A stretch of 64,000 bases of DNA from Paraburkholderia sp. CNPSo 3272 (GTDB lineage Bacteria > Pseudomonadota > Gammaproteobacteria > Burkholderiales > Burkholderiaceae): positions 1 to 64,000 of the forward strand of contig NZ_JAMBPQ010000006.1 in NCBI RefSeq assembly GCF_024206495.1. Reading direction: 5' to 3'. Shown here piece after piece: positions 17,784-26,342 of this stretch (the first letter of the stretch is position 1; each line of letters begins with the position of its first letter). The translations under genes and the position numbers were made by a program. A model generated the notes under the pieces. It saw only the letters and a list, made by a program, of their open reading frames with translations. It was not told where the DNA came from and ran no database searches.

Positions 17784-19450
17784 TACGGCGGGGCAAGCGC
17801 TCAATCGGATCCCTCAAGGCGATCGCCATCGCCACGCTCACGCTCATCGCTAGCGGTCCCGCTTTCGCCAAGCACACGCCTTCGCTGCCACTGCATTGCA
17901 CCGACCTTGCCGGTGCGCTGCTGCCGCCCGCGAGCATCGGCCTGCCGACCAACGGTGCGCTCGTGCAGAGCGCGGCGATGATTTCCGCGACCGCCACAGG
18001 CAATCTCAACGGCGACTTCTGCCGCTTGACGGGCGTGATCCGCGCCCAAAGCGCGGGGACGCCGGATATCCGCTTCGAAGTGAACCTGCCGAGCCGCTGG
18101 AACGGCCGCGCGCTGCAATTCGGCGGTGGGGGGTACAGCGGCGTCGTGGTGACGGGAACCGGCCCGATGCCCTTTTCGCCCGACCGCGCGCCGCTCGCGC
18201 GCGGCTATGCGACCTTCGGCGACGACTCCGGCCACAACGGCACGTCGTCGGAGGCCAACTTCGGACTGCTTGAAGAAGCCGTGACCAATTTCGGCTACGC
18301 GCATCTGAAAAAAGCGCATGACGTCGCGCTCACACTGATCACGCTCGGCTACGGGCGGCCGCCGGAGCACATGTATTTCGCAGGCGGCTCGACGGGCGGC
18401 CGCGAAGGCTACACCGTGATCCAGCGCTATCCCGACGACTACGACGGCGTGATAGCGAATTCGCCCGCGCTGAACTTCTCGGGTGTGCGGCTGACAGGCG
18501 TCGTGGTGGGCCAGCACGAATACCGCAGGCCCGGCGGCTATCTGTCGCCGGAGTTGCTGGAGCACGTGTACGAGCGCGTGATGCAGGTGTGCGACACGCT
18601 CGACGGCGCGGCGGACGGCCTCATCAGCGACGTCGAAGCCTGCCGCGCGAAAGAACCGGAGATCATCGACTCGCTGCGTTGCTCCTCACAGGACCAGACG
18701 GATCGCCAGCACGCCCCCGACGACTGCCTCACGCCACCGCAACTCGCGACGCTGGAAAGCCTGCGCGACGGCCTGCGCCTGCCCTACGCGCTCGCCTGGA
18801 ATGCCGATACCTATCGCGGCTACAACGTCTTCCAGGGCACGCGCTTCACGAGCATGCTGGGCCTCGCGCATTCGCCGCAGCGGCTGACTCAACCGAGGTT
18901 CGTCACTAACGGCTACCTGTACGCGCAGGGCGATGCCTACCTCAAATACTTCATCACGCACGACTCGACTTTCGATTCGACGACCTTCGACGTGATGCAT
19001 CCCGGCCGTTACCGCGAGCGGCTTTTTACGCTGTCGACGACGATTGGCGCGATGAATCCGGACGTATCGCGCTACATGGCGCGAGGCGGCAAGCTCATCA
19101 CCTTGCAAGGGCTCGCCGACGAAGTCATCAGCCCGAACCAGACCATCGCCTATTACCAGGGGCTGGTAGGGCGCTACGGCGAAGAGCGCGTGGACAGCTT
19201 CATGCGGCTCTACATGGTGCCGGGGTACCAGCACGGCAACGGCGTCTTCATTCCGTCCGTCGATCTGCTAGGCGCACTCGACGACTGGGTCACGCACGAC
19301 AGCGCGCCCGAAACGCTGTTCGCGACCGACATTGCCCAGGCCACGAACGGCCGCACGCGGCCGCTGTGCCGCTACCCGGCGTTTCCGCGCTATCTCGGCA
19401 ACGGCAATCTGAACCGCGCGACCAGTTTCACATGCGTGATGCCGCAATGA
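17780..19450 (+). CDS. Secreted tannase/feruloyl esterase family protein
   Basis: 556 residues with a Sec signal ending near SGPAFA (about residue 30). The alpha/beta-hydrolase nucleophile elbow GGSTGG places Ser204. Asp447 (GLADEVIS) and His485 (GYQHGNG) complete the expected triad. Paired cysteines around the lid region and near the C-terminus are typical of the family, which cleaves ester bonds of gallate, ferulate or related substrates in the periplasm or outside. The ATG is coupled to the OpgC-like stop. The substrate is unknown; the coupling suggests an acylated cell-surface glycan or lipid as much as a plant phenolic. Confidence 0.87.
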   Translation: MIRRGKRSIGSLKAIAIATLTLIASGPAFAKHTPSLPLHCTDLAGALLPPASIGLPTNGALVQSAAMISATATGNLNGDFCRLTGVIRAQSAGTPDIRFEVNLPSRWNGRALQFGGGGYSGVVVTGTGPMPFSPDRAPLARGYATFGDDSGHNGTSSEANFGLLEEAVTNFGYAHLKKAHDVALTLITLGYGRPPEHMYFAGGSTGGREGYTVIQRYPDDYDGVIANSPALNFSGVRLTGVVVGQHEYRRPGGYLSPELLEHVYERVMQVCDTLDGAADGLISDVEACRAKEPEIIDSLRCSSQDQTDRQHAPDDCLTPPQLATLESLRDGLRLPYALAWNADTYRGYNVFQGTRFTSMLGLAHSPQRLTQPRFVTNGYLYAQGDAYLKYFITHDSTFDSTTFDVMHPGRYRERLFTLSTTIGAMNPDVSRYMARGGKLITLQGLADEVISPNQTIAYYQGLVGRYGEERVDSFMRLYMVPGYQHGNGVFIPSVDLLGALDDWVTHDSAPETLFATDIAQATNGRTRPLCRYPAFPRYLGNGNLNRATSFTCVMPQ

Positions 19451-19459
19451 CCATGCGCA

Positions 19460-20248
19460 CTACGCGCTGTGCGCCCTGCGAGCGGCACGCTGAGGCAGCA
19501 CCACGATGCAGCCGACGATAAAGATCACCAGCAACGCCGATGCATAAAAGCGGCTGAAGTGCAGGCCACCGTCGGCGACGGGCTTGTCGAGCAGATCGCC
19601 CAGCGTCGCGCCGAGCGGACGCGTGAGCACGAACGCGAACCAGAATAGCGCCGTGCGGGAGACGCGCGGCCACAACCACAGCAGCGCCACGACAACGAGG
19701 CCCGCGCCAAAGATCGCCGCGCCGTACTCGTAGCCCAAGCCGAGACCGCCGCGGTCTTCGCCGGACACCCAGTCGCCGAGCGCGGTGCCTAGCGTTTGCG
19801 AAAACAGGATCGTAATCCAGTAAAACCACTCGACGCGTGGCGTCGCGACGCTCTCGATCGAAACCGTGCCTTCTGCGCGGTACCAGATCGCGAGACTGGC
19901 CACGAGCAACAGGAGAATGATCGATACGCCGCCGGGATAACCTACGCCGAGCGAGCGGTCGCAAAAGTCGGCGAGCGTCGTGCCGAGCGTGGTCGTGGCG
20001 ACGATCGTCGCCCAATATAGCCACGGGTAGAAGCGCTGCGCGCGGATCTGCGCCGCAACCAGCACGACGAAGCATGCGAGGAAAATGAGCGAGCCGACCA
20101 GATAGCCCAGATTCAGCGACATCGTCACCCAGTCACCGCCGGTTTCGCCGAGCGTGGTGCAAGCAATCTTGATGACCCAGAAGCCGAGCGTTACGGCGGG
20201 GACCTTGCTGACCGCATCTTCGATGAGATTTCGTGTGGTGGTGGACAT
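19460..20248 (-). CDS. COG4705-type membrane protein with four internal repeats
   Basis: 262 residues, about eight membrane segments. Four copies of an LGxTxxD-like motif are visible: TTLGETGGD at 31-39, TTLGTTLAD at 86-94, QTLGTALGD at 151-159 and RPLGATLGD at 210-218, each in a two-helix unit. This regular fourfold repeat with a buried acidic residue suggests a transporter or ion-binding bundle, but the family has no established function that I know. Upstream lies a PmrA/QseB-type direct repeat. It is convergent with the esterase gene, with 9 bp between them. Confidence 0.75.
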   Translation of the reverse strand: MSTTTRNLIEDAVSKVPAVTLGFWVIKIACTTLGETGGDWVTMSLNLGYLVGSLIFLACFVVLVAAQIRAQRFYPWLYWATIVATTTLGTTLADFCDRSLGVGYPGGVSIILLLLVASLAIWYRAEGTVSIESVATPRVEWFYWITILFSQTLGTALGDWVSGEDRGGLGLGYEYGAAIFGAGLVVVALLWLWPRVSRTALFWFAFVLTRPLGATLGDLLDKPVADGGLHFSRFYASALLVIFIVGCIVVLPQRAARRAHSA

Positions 20249-20310
20249 GAATACTCCTTGCGCCGCATGACCGGCGTAACGGAACAGCGTGGGACTATAT
20301 GCCGTTGTTG

Positions 20311-20327
20311 CTTAACTAAACCTTAAC
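20311..20327. promoter_or_regulatory. PmrA/QseB-type direct repeat
   Basis: CTTAAC-TAAAC-CTTAAC: two identical hexamers with a 5-bp spacer, the 11-bp periodicity used by OmpR-family regulators such as PmrA/BasR and QseB. It lies 63 bp upstream of the four-repeat membrane protein and about 190 bp upstream of the divergent secreted protein. Regulation is inferred. Confidence 0.5.
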
Positions 20328-20519
20328 CGCGACCGAATATGCGCTAAATGCGCATCGTTGCCTGCGCATAAGCAAACTCTAAGGTTGGCTGCGTAGTCTG
20401 GGCACATGCGCCGTAGTGATTAGACTGCGCAAGATTGAATGAGCGTCTGCAAAAACGATTTTGCAATTCGCGCATTTTTTAGTCATCCGAATCAAATTTA
20501 CTACCTGGAGTCTTCCATC

Positions 20520-20801
20520 ATGAAACTTCTACTTGCTACTGCTATTGCCTCGCTCGGCGTCGTATTGTCCCCCGTCGTCTTCGCACAGGACACTGAACCC
20601 GCGGCACAAATGAGGCAGATGCAGCAGGCGCAGCAGATGCAGCAACCGGCAAACCCGCAGCACGTCGGCACGCAACGCGCTGACGACTCCGGCTATGGAA
20701 TGGAAAGCTCGGGCACCTCGAATGCCTCCGTTGCGCAAACGTCGCGCCACGACGCACTCATGTCACACGAGCGCCGCAACGACCTGTTCGCGCATCATTG
20801 A
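20520..20801 (+). CDS. Small secreted Gln/Met-rich protein
   Basis: 93 residues. The ATG at 20520 has TGGAG upstream. A Sec signal (LLLATAIASLGVVLSPVVFA) is followed by a Gln/Met-rich run near residues 32-45 and a polar C-terminus ending in His-His. No known domain. The layout resembles small periplasmic proteins common in Burkholderiaceae. The stop codon is inside a long hairpin at 20780-20816. It is divergent from the four-repeat membrane protein and may share its regulation. Confidence 0.62.
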   Translation: MKLLLATAIASLGVVLSPVVFAQDTEPAAQMRQMQQAQQMQQPANPQHVGTQRADDSGYGMESSGTSNASVAQTSRHDALMSHERRNDLFAHH

Positions 20802-20816
20802 TGTGCGAACAGGTCG
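20780..20816. terminator. Near-perfect 18-bp hairpin overlapping a stop codon
   Basis: CGACCTGTTCGC pairs with GCGAACAGGTCG. A G-U pair and an inner CATCA/TGATG stem with a one-base centre close it almost fully. The stop TGA (20799-20801) of the small secreted gene is in the 3' arm. It lies between convergent genes and lacks a T-tract. Confidence 0.6.
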
Positions 20817-20860
20817 CGCGCTGGCATGACTATGGCTTGAAGCGCGGCACATCCGTGACT

Positions 20861-21121
20861 TCACCCGCCGCCGCGCCGCTTGTCGCGCGCCAGTTCGTTC
20901 GGCGGCATGGCGTCGGGTTCCTGCATGGGTTCACCGGCAAGCCGGCGCTTGCCGGCCTGATCGCTGGGGATATTCGACGCTTCTCCTTCTGCGTCGTATT
21001 CGGCGGCAACCTGCTTTTCGGCGCGGCTCCAGTATTCGTCCGCCCGACCTTCGGGCGCGCCGTCGTCTTCCCAGAGTTGATAAGCGCGTCGCCGGACGCG
21101 CTCTTCTCGTTGGTCATTCAT
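20861..21121 (-). CDS. DUF2934-like small protein
   Basis: 86 residues, highly charged. The N-terminus ERVRRRAYQLWEDDGAPEGR matches DUF2934, which typically reads RAYELWEAEGRPEG. GGAGG lies 7 bases before the ATG. The C-terminal half is polar and probably disordered. Cytoplasmic; function unknown. It is convergent with the small secreted gene. Confidence 0.78.
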   Translation of the reverse strand: MNDQREERVRRRAYQLWEDDGAPEGRADEYWSRAEKQVAAEYDAEGEASNIPSDQAGKRRLAGEPMQEPDAMPPNELARDKRRGGG

Positions 21122-21274
21122 GGTCAGTCCTCCGATCTGCGCGCGTAAGCGACGCGGCAACCGGCTAGCCGCAGTTGCGGATGGCGCACTACATGTGCAA
21201 CGAGCAAACACGGTGCCCGGGGCGTGCGTCATACTCACGCCACCCGAACCCAACTCTGTTAAAGAAGATCGCTC

Positions 21275-21649
21275 ATGACCGACACGAACACGCTAGGTCC
21301 CTTCGCTTTCGTCCTTGCCGTCCAGGACCTCGAACGCAACGCGGCATACTTTCGCGACGTGCTCGGCTTTCGGGTAGATTGGGCCGATTCGACCGACTGG
21401 CGAATCGTCGAGAGGGGCGGCGTACGGATCATGCTGGGCCATTGCCCCGATGCGTTGTCCCCGGCGGCGACGGGGGATCACAGCTACTTCGGCTATCTGG
21501 AAGTCGATGTTCAAGCGTTTCACAATGAAATCGCGCAAAGAGGCGCAATTGTCCTGCAACCTCCGGTCGATCGCCCGTACGGCATGCGCGAATGCACCGT
21601 CGCCACACCCGATGGCCACCGGTTCGTAGTCGGTCAAAGCATTACGTGA
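21275..21649 (+). CDS. VOC-superfamily (glyoxalase-like) protein
   Basis: 124 residues. The N-terminal beta-alpha unit FVLAVQDLERNAAYFRDVLG and C-terminal CTVATPDGHRFVVGQ match the single-domain glyoxalase/bleomycin-resistance fold. Family members include lyases, isomerases, dioxygenases and drug-binding proteins, and nothing here decides among them. It is convergent with the phospholipase A gene and is not clearly in an operon. Confidence 0.82.
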   Translation: MTDTNTLGPFAFVLAVQDLERNAAYFRDVLGFRVDWADSTDWRIVERGGVRIMLGHCPDALSPAATGDHSYFGYLEVDVQAFHNEIAQRGAIVLQPPVDRPYGMRECTVATPDGHRFVVGQSIT

Positions 21650-21721
21650 CCCACGCTTGGTGTCTCTCTACGTTACCCGCCGGACGAATGACGTTTCCCA
21701 ACATCCGCACCCCAAAGTCAG

Positions 21722-23101
21722 CTAGCGTGACACGGCAAAACCGATGCGCGCAGCCCAGCGGTGCTGGTTGTAATCGAGAAGATCTTCGGCGTAGCCGTTG
21801 AAGTAGTTGAGGAACAGATACCCGCCCCATGCATTGCCGAATAGCTTGGCAAGCGGGTATGTAAATTGCACATCGACGCTTCCATAGGTCGATCTCGTGC
21901 CCTTTCTCAGGGTCGTCGCGAGTTGCCAGCCGTCGGGGCTGCCATATTTGAACAGCAGATCGACATAGCCGCGATAGTGGGCAATATCCCCATTCGACTC
22001 CTGGATGTGCTCATACGCGTAGATTTTCGGCTCGATGGTCAGGTGGTTCGCGTTGAGGTCGCCGAAATCCCAGATCGGCTTCACGTACACGATGTCGACG
22101 CCGCGTGAACCCGGACCGGGGGTCCCGTTCGACTCGTGCTCGTAGCCGGTCTCGATACCCATCCGGGTGAACCAGTTGGACCTCCAACCGGTGTCCTCGA
22201 GGTAGTAGAAAAGCGCGGGCATGTAGCTCGTATCGTGGAACGGCGACTCGTCCCCGCGGACATCCCAAAGCGAAGTCTGCGTATAAGCAAAATAGAGGTT
22301 GTCGAGGAAACCGCGTGAACGCGGATCGTCCGGCAATATGAAGCGGAACTTGATACTGATCTGGAATCTTGCGAGATCCGCGTCGCTCGATGACCAGCCG
22401 TCCGCGAAATAATTTGGCTGGTAGAACGAAAGACGGCCCGCGAGGAAAGTGCCAATATCGGGCACCAGCGAATTCGAGGGCTTTACGGCGGAAGGCGGCA
22501 TTTGCGCCGCAAGTGAAGCATTGCCCGCCATCGGTCCTTCGGCTGGCGCCGGGGCGACCGGTTCCGATGCGGACGCAACCGTTGCCGCAGGCACCAAAGG
22601 CGCAGAGGCAGGAGCCGCGGCGTTCGCCGTTGCCGAAGCCGGCATGCGCGTGAGCAGGACCACGGAAGGCGAAACGTCCACGCCCGGCACATCCACTCTC
22701 AAAGCGCCGCGCGCCCACTTGGGCCATGGCGCGCTATAGCTCACTGCCTTCATCTCTCCCGCGGCGAGCCGCAAATGCTCGGGTGCGCCTGGTTCGCGCG
22801 CGAGCAGCACGGCCTTCGGCAACGCCTCACCGTTGGTCAGCGTGATACTCAAGTCGCGCGGCACATCGATCGAACTGCCGGTCGGCGCATCGCCGGAATA
22901 CACGATCGTCACGACGAGCGGTTCGTCGGATCTCGCCTCGCGCGGCGGGCGCATGATGGACACGGCCGCGCGGCTCGCAGGCACATAGCCCGCCAAAGTC
23001 GCCACGGCCAGGGTGGCGCACGCCAGTTTGCCCCAAGCCAACCGGGCGACGGGAGCGGCGCACAAACAAGATGCCCTCTGAAATGCCAATCGAATCGCCA
23101 C
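21722..23101 (-). CDS. pldA: Outer-membrane phospholipase A (OMPLA/PldA) with a long N-terminal extension
   Basis: 459 residues; GTG start with GGAGG 4 bases upstream. A signal peptide is followed by about 180 residues of Ala/Pro-rich extension, then the 12-strand OMPLA barrel from about residue 195 (FYQPNYFADGW). The active-site block YEHESNG gives His322 and Ser324 of the catalytic triad. Counting 14 residues on from the His, where E. coli has Asn156, this protein has Asp336. The Ser equivalent to calcium-site Ser152 is kept. The enzyme hydrolyses misplaced phospholipids in the outer leaflet. The extension is common in betaproteobacterial homologues. Confidence 0.88.
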   Translation of the reverse strand: MAIRLAFQRASCLCAAPVARLAWGKLACATLAVATLAGYVPASRAAVSIMRPPREARSDEPLVVTIVYSGDAPTGSSIDVPRDLSITLTNGEALPKAVLLAREPGAPEHLRLAAGEMKAVSYSAPWPKWARGALRVDVPGVDVSPSVVLLTRMPASATANAAAPASAPLVPAATVASASEPVAPAPAEGPMAGNASLAAQMPPSAVKPSNSLVPDIGTFLAGRLSFYQPNYFADGWSSSDADLARFQISIKFRFILPDDPRSRGFLDNLYFAYTQTSLWDVRGDESPFHDTSYMPALFYYLEDTGWRSNWFTRMGIETGYEHESNGTPGPGSRGVDIVYVKPIWDFGDLNANHLTIEPKIYAYEHIQESNGDIAHYRGYVDLLFKYGSPDGWQLATTLRKGTRSTYGSVDVQFTYPLAKLFGNAWGGYLFLNYFNGYAEDLLDYNQHRWAARIGFAVSR

Positions 23102-23320
23102 GTTGCCTCCGTGTATCGTCAGAATGACTCGCGGCCGGGCAAGCCCAAACCGATTTTCTGCGTGAGTGAAGCGTGGTGCATTCGGGAATCGTGCCCTATT
23201 CCCTGTTATTCGCTGTTACATAGAGGATGCCGAAATTGCTTGCCGCCGCTGCTATGATCAAAACGGTTCGTTCCGACTTGCCGGCCATTGCCGGCGAACG
23301 CTTTTTCGCGAGGGCTGACA

Positions 23321-23737
23321 ATGAAACCTGTCCTGCTTGCGCTAGCCCTGCTCGGCACTTCCACCTGCTGGGCGCAGGCCAGCGCTCCGACTGCGTCGTC
23401 GCATCAGCATCGCGTTGAAACCGTCGACGACCGCGTCAAAGAATTGCATGCCGAACTGAAGATTACTCCCGCCGAAGAGGATCAGTGGGCGAAAGTGGCC
23501 GACGTCATGCGCAATAACGCCAAAACCGTGGACGATTTGATCCAGCAGCGGCACGACAAGGCGCAGCAGCAAACCGCGGTGGAGAACCTTCAATCGTGGA
23601 ACGAGATCGCGCAGGCGAATGCCGACGGCAGCAAGGCGATGCTCGATGCCTTCTCGGCTCTATATGCGACCATGCCCGACTCGCAGAAGAAGCTTGCGGA
23701 CGCCGCTTTCCGGCCCACTGAAGCGCACACGAAATAA
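23321..23737 (+). CDS. Spy/CpxP-like periplasmic protein
   Basis: 138 residues. ATG 23321 directly begins a Sec signal (VLLALALLGTSTCWAQA); the upstream in-frame TTG would put 11 residues before it. The mature part is helical and charged, with LKITPAEEDQWAKVADVMR, which resembles the LTxxQ motif of Spy/CpxP chaperone-like proteins. A periplasmic stress role is inferred. It is divergent from pldA and followed by another small secreted gene. Confidence 0.72.
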   Translation: MKPVLLALALLGTSTCWAQASAPTASSHQHRVETVDDRVKELHAELKITPAEEDQWAKVADVMRNNAKTVDDLIQQRHDKAQQQTAVENLQSWNEIAQANADGSKAMLDAFSALYATMPDSQKKLADAAFRPTEAHTK

Positions 23738-23783
23738 CCAGCCGCGAGCGTCGGCAACGCGCGCTCGCGACGGAGGATCGGCG

Positions 23784-24077
23784 ATGAAACTCCGTGTGTT
23801 GAAGTTTGCATTCCTTTGTATCGCGACGACGCTGTGCGCGATGCAAACCGCACAGGCGCGCGTGAACGTCAATGTCGGCGTGGGCATCGGGATTCCTGGG
23901 GCGTTCTACGCGCCGCCGCCGCCCGTATTCTTCATGCATCCCGCCGCGCCGATGTGGCCGCCTCCCGTTGTGTATTCGCGGCACGGCTTTTCTCCGTGGC
24001 ACCGCCCTCCGCATTTCATGGGTCCGCGACACGTCCGGCATCCCGGCTGGGGACCACCGCCGCCACGCTGGCGGTAG
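23784..24077 (+). CDS. Small secreted Pro/His/Met-rich protein
   Basis: 97 residues. GGAGG precedes the ATG. After a Sec signal ending near QTAQA there is VNVNVGVGIGIPG and then a Pro-, His- and Trp-rich tail (WPPPVVYSR and HFMGPRHVRHPGWG). The composition is like small Burkholderiaceae exported proteins with a vitelline-membrane-like or metal-binding appearance. It lies 46 bp downstream of the Spy-like gene in the same direction, probably in one transcript. Function unknown. Confidence 0.65.
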   Translation: MKLRVLKFAFLCIATTLCAMQTAQARVNVNVGVGIGIPGAFYAPPPPVFFMHPAAPMWPPPVVYSRHGFSPWHRPPHFMGPRHVRHPGWGPPPPRWR

Positions 24078-24087
24078 CGCGGCAAAC

Positions 24088-24118
24088 AAAAAAGCCACGG
24101 CTCGCGAAAGCCGTGGCT
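24088..24118 (-). terminator. Rho-independent terminator of the phospholipase C gene
   Basis: AGCCACGGCT and AGCCGTGGCT form a 10-bp stem with a 6-base loop. On the minus strand it is followed by a run of six T, the standard intrinsic terminator form, about 20 bases after the phospholipase C stop. Confidence 0.85.
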
Positions 24119-24138
24119 CACCTCACGCCTCAGCGGTA

Positions 24139-26253
24139 TCAGGCGCCGAGTGCGGGATCGCTATAGCTCGGGCGGCCGGTCTCGACGTGGCCCGCGACGC
24201 GGCGCACGAACGTCGTGTCGCTATCGACCGTGATCGTCAGGTCGTACCAGCCGTGCGCGTTGCGCAGGTCGAGATAAAGCTGCTCGGTGTCGCCGCCGGG
24301 CACGGTACGCTGGATCTTCGTGCCCGGGTCATACGCGTTGACGATTGTGAACTGGCAACGCGCGCCGCCCTTGTTCTCGAGGCGCAGTTGCAGGTTGCCG
24401 TTCGCCACGTCGTAGCCCTCGGCCACTTCGGGGCGCGCCGTTTCGTTGCCCCCGAACCAGCCCGTCTTGACCTGCGTGCCCGCGAAACGGCGCAGAAACC
24501 CGTTCGGCCCATGCACGCTGAAGTCGTATGCGCCGCTGGCGCCAATCGCGAACTTGTCCTGCAGATGCTTGCCGGCTTCGACCGTATAGGTGCGCGGCGC
24601 ATCGGTGCTGCCCGCCGTGTAGACGAGGAACACGGCGCCGGCGCGGCCCGAATTGACGAAGCGCGTGGTGACGTCGCCCGAACTGGCGTTCGAATCGAAG
24701 CGCACGAACAGCTCGTACGGCAACGCGCGCGCGTTGCGCACGCCCGCTTCCTGCTTCGGCACGCTGCCCACGACCGGCGGCACCGGCACATAGTCGGGGT
24801 GACGGAGCTTGTCGGGCGGCGCATAGCCCGTCGTGGAAGGCAGCGCGGGAATCGCCGCGTTAGGCGTGGCGAAGTTGAATGCCGACGTGAGGTCGCCGCA
24901 CACGGCACGGCGCCACGGCGTGATGTTCGGCTCACGCAGGTCGTGATGCAGACCGAAGCGCTTTTCGATGAAGCGGATCACGGAAGTATGGTCGAACGTC
25001 TCCGAGCACACCCAGCCGCCGCGCGACCACGGCGAAACCACGAGCATCGGCACGCGAGGTCCGAGGCCATACGGGCCCGCTGCATACTTGCTGCTGCCCG
25101 GGAAGATCTCGTTCGTCGTGTCCACGGTCGAGAGGCCGTTCGCGCTCGAAGCCGGCGGGAACGGAGGCGCCAGGTGATCGAAGAAGCCGTCGTTCTCGTC
25201 GTAGTTCACGAGCAGCACGGTCTTGCTCCAGAGATCCGGGTTCGACGTGAGGATCTGCAGCACCTGGTCGACGTACCACGCTCCATAGTTCGCGGGCCAG
25301 TTCGGATGCTCAGAGTACGCTTCGGGCGCAACGATCCACGAGACCTGCGGCAGCGCGTTGTTCGCCACGTCCTGCTTGAGCACATCGAAATAGCCGCCGC
25401 CCGCCAGCACGTTCGTGCCCGTGCGTGCGCGGTCATACAGCGGATTGCCGGGCTGCGCGTTCTGGTATTGATGGAAATACAGGAGCGAGTTGTCGCCGTA
25501 ATTGCCGATGTACGGGTTGTCGCCCGTCCAGCCCCACGAGCCCTTGGCATCGAGGCCTTCGCCCGCGTCCTGATAGATCTTCCACGTGATGCCCGCGCTC
25601 TGCAGGACTTCGGGATACGTGGACCAGCCATAGCCCGCTTCCGCATTGTCGATCACCGGGCCGCCGCCGCTGCCGTCGTTGCCCACCCAGCCCGTCCACA
25701 TGTAGTAGCGGTTCGGGTCCGTCGCGGTCATCGTCGAGCAGTGGTACGCGTCGCAAATCGTGAACGCATCGGCGAGCTGGTAGTGAAACGGAATGTCGTC
25801 GCGCGTGAGGTAGGCCATCGTGGTCGTGCCCTTGGCGGGCACCCACTGGTCGTAGCGGCCGCCGTTCCAGGCGGCGTGCGTCGTGGTCCAGTCGTGCGGC
25901 AGATCCTGGATGAACTGCAGGCCCAGGTTGGACGCCGTCGGATGGAACGGCAGCACTTCGCCCACGCCGGCCGCGAGCGGCTGGTTCCACACGGGCTTGC
26001 CGGTGGGCAGCGTGATCGTGCGCGTGTCGCCGAAGCCGCGCACGCCGCGCAGCGTGCCGAAGTAGTGGTCGAATGAGCGGTTCTCCTGCATGAGGATGAC
26101 GATGTGCTCGACATCGCGGATGCTCCCCGTGCGATTGTTCGCGGGAATCGCGAGCGCATTGCGGATGCCCTGCGGCAGCATCGTCAGGGCGGTGGCCGAA
26201 CCGGCGCTCATCGCGGCGGTGCGGAGAAAGTCACGGCGGCTTCTCGATGTCAT
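24139..26253 (-). CDS. plcN: Phosphocholine-type phospholipase C, TAT-exported (PlcN-like)
   Basis: 704 residues, the usual size for bacterial non-haemolytic phospholipase C. The N-terminus SRRDFLRTAAM is a twin-arginine signal, which decides ATG 26253 over the longer frame. The catalytic phosphoesterase domain opens with EHIVILMQENRSFDHYFGTL, including the metal/nucleophile region shared with acid phosphatase AcpA. Two C-terminal DUF756 domains follow (from about residue 510 on). It hydrolyses phosphatidylcholine or phosphatidylethanolamine outside the cytoplasm. Such genes are often phosphate-regulated, but I see no clear Pho box. Confidence 0.9.
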   Translation of the reverse strand: MTSRSRRDFLRTAAMSAGSATALTMLPQGIRNALAIPANNRTGSIRDVEHIVILMQENRSFDHYFGTLRGVRGFGDTRTITLPTGKPVWNQPLAAGVGEVLPFHPTASNLGLQFIQDLPHDWTTTHAAWNGGRYDQWVPAKGTTTMAYLTRDDIPFHYQLADAFTICDAYHCSTMTATDPNRYYMWTGWVGNDGSGGGPVIDNAEAGYGWSTYPEVLQSAGITWKIYQDAGEGLDAKGSWGWTGDNPYIGNYGDNSLLYFHQYQNAQPGNPLYDRARTGTNVLAGGGYFDVLKQDVANNALPQVSWIVAPEAYSEHPNWPANYGAWYVDQVLQILTSNPDLWSKTVLLVNYDENDGFFDHLAPPFPPASSANGLSTVDTTNEIFPGSSKYAAGPYGLGPRVPMLVVSPWSRGGWVCSETFDHTSVIRFIEKRFGLHHDLREPNITPWRRAVCGDLTSAFNFATPNAAIPALPSTTGYAPPDKLRHPDYVPVPPVVGSVPKQEAGVRNARALPYELFVRFDSNASSGDVTTRFVNSGRAGAVFLVYTAGSTDAPRTYTVEAGKHLQDKFAIGASGAYDFSVHGPNGFLRRFAGTQVKTGWFGGNETARPEVAEGYDVANGNLQLRLENKGGARCQFTIVNAYDPGTKIQRTVPGGDTEQLYLDLRNAHGWYDLTITVDSDTTFVRRVAGHVETGRPSYSDPALGA

Positions 26254-26342
26254 CTTGTGGTTTCCATCTTCAGGTTGAGAAAGGCACGCACGGCACGCCG
26301 CCTTGACGGGCGGCAGGCGGCAAGGCCGCGCGGCCGGGTACG

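Noticed and set aside
23872..26076. A 734-codon open frame on the plus strand
   Set aside because: It is antisense to plcN, arises from GC-rich codon bias, has Arg/Ala/Val-rich composition and no domain. The minus-strand protein has a TAT signal and catalytic motifs.
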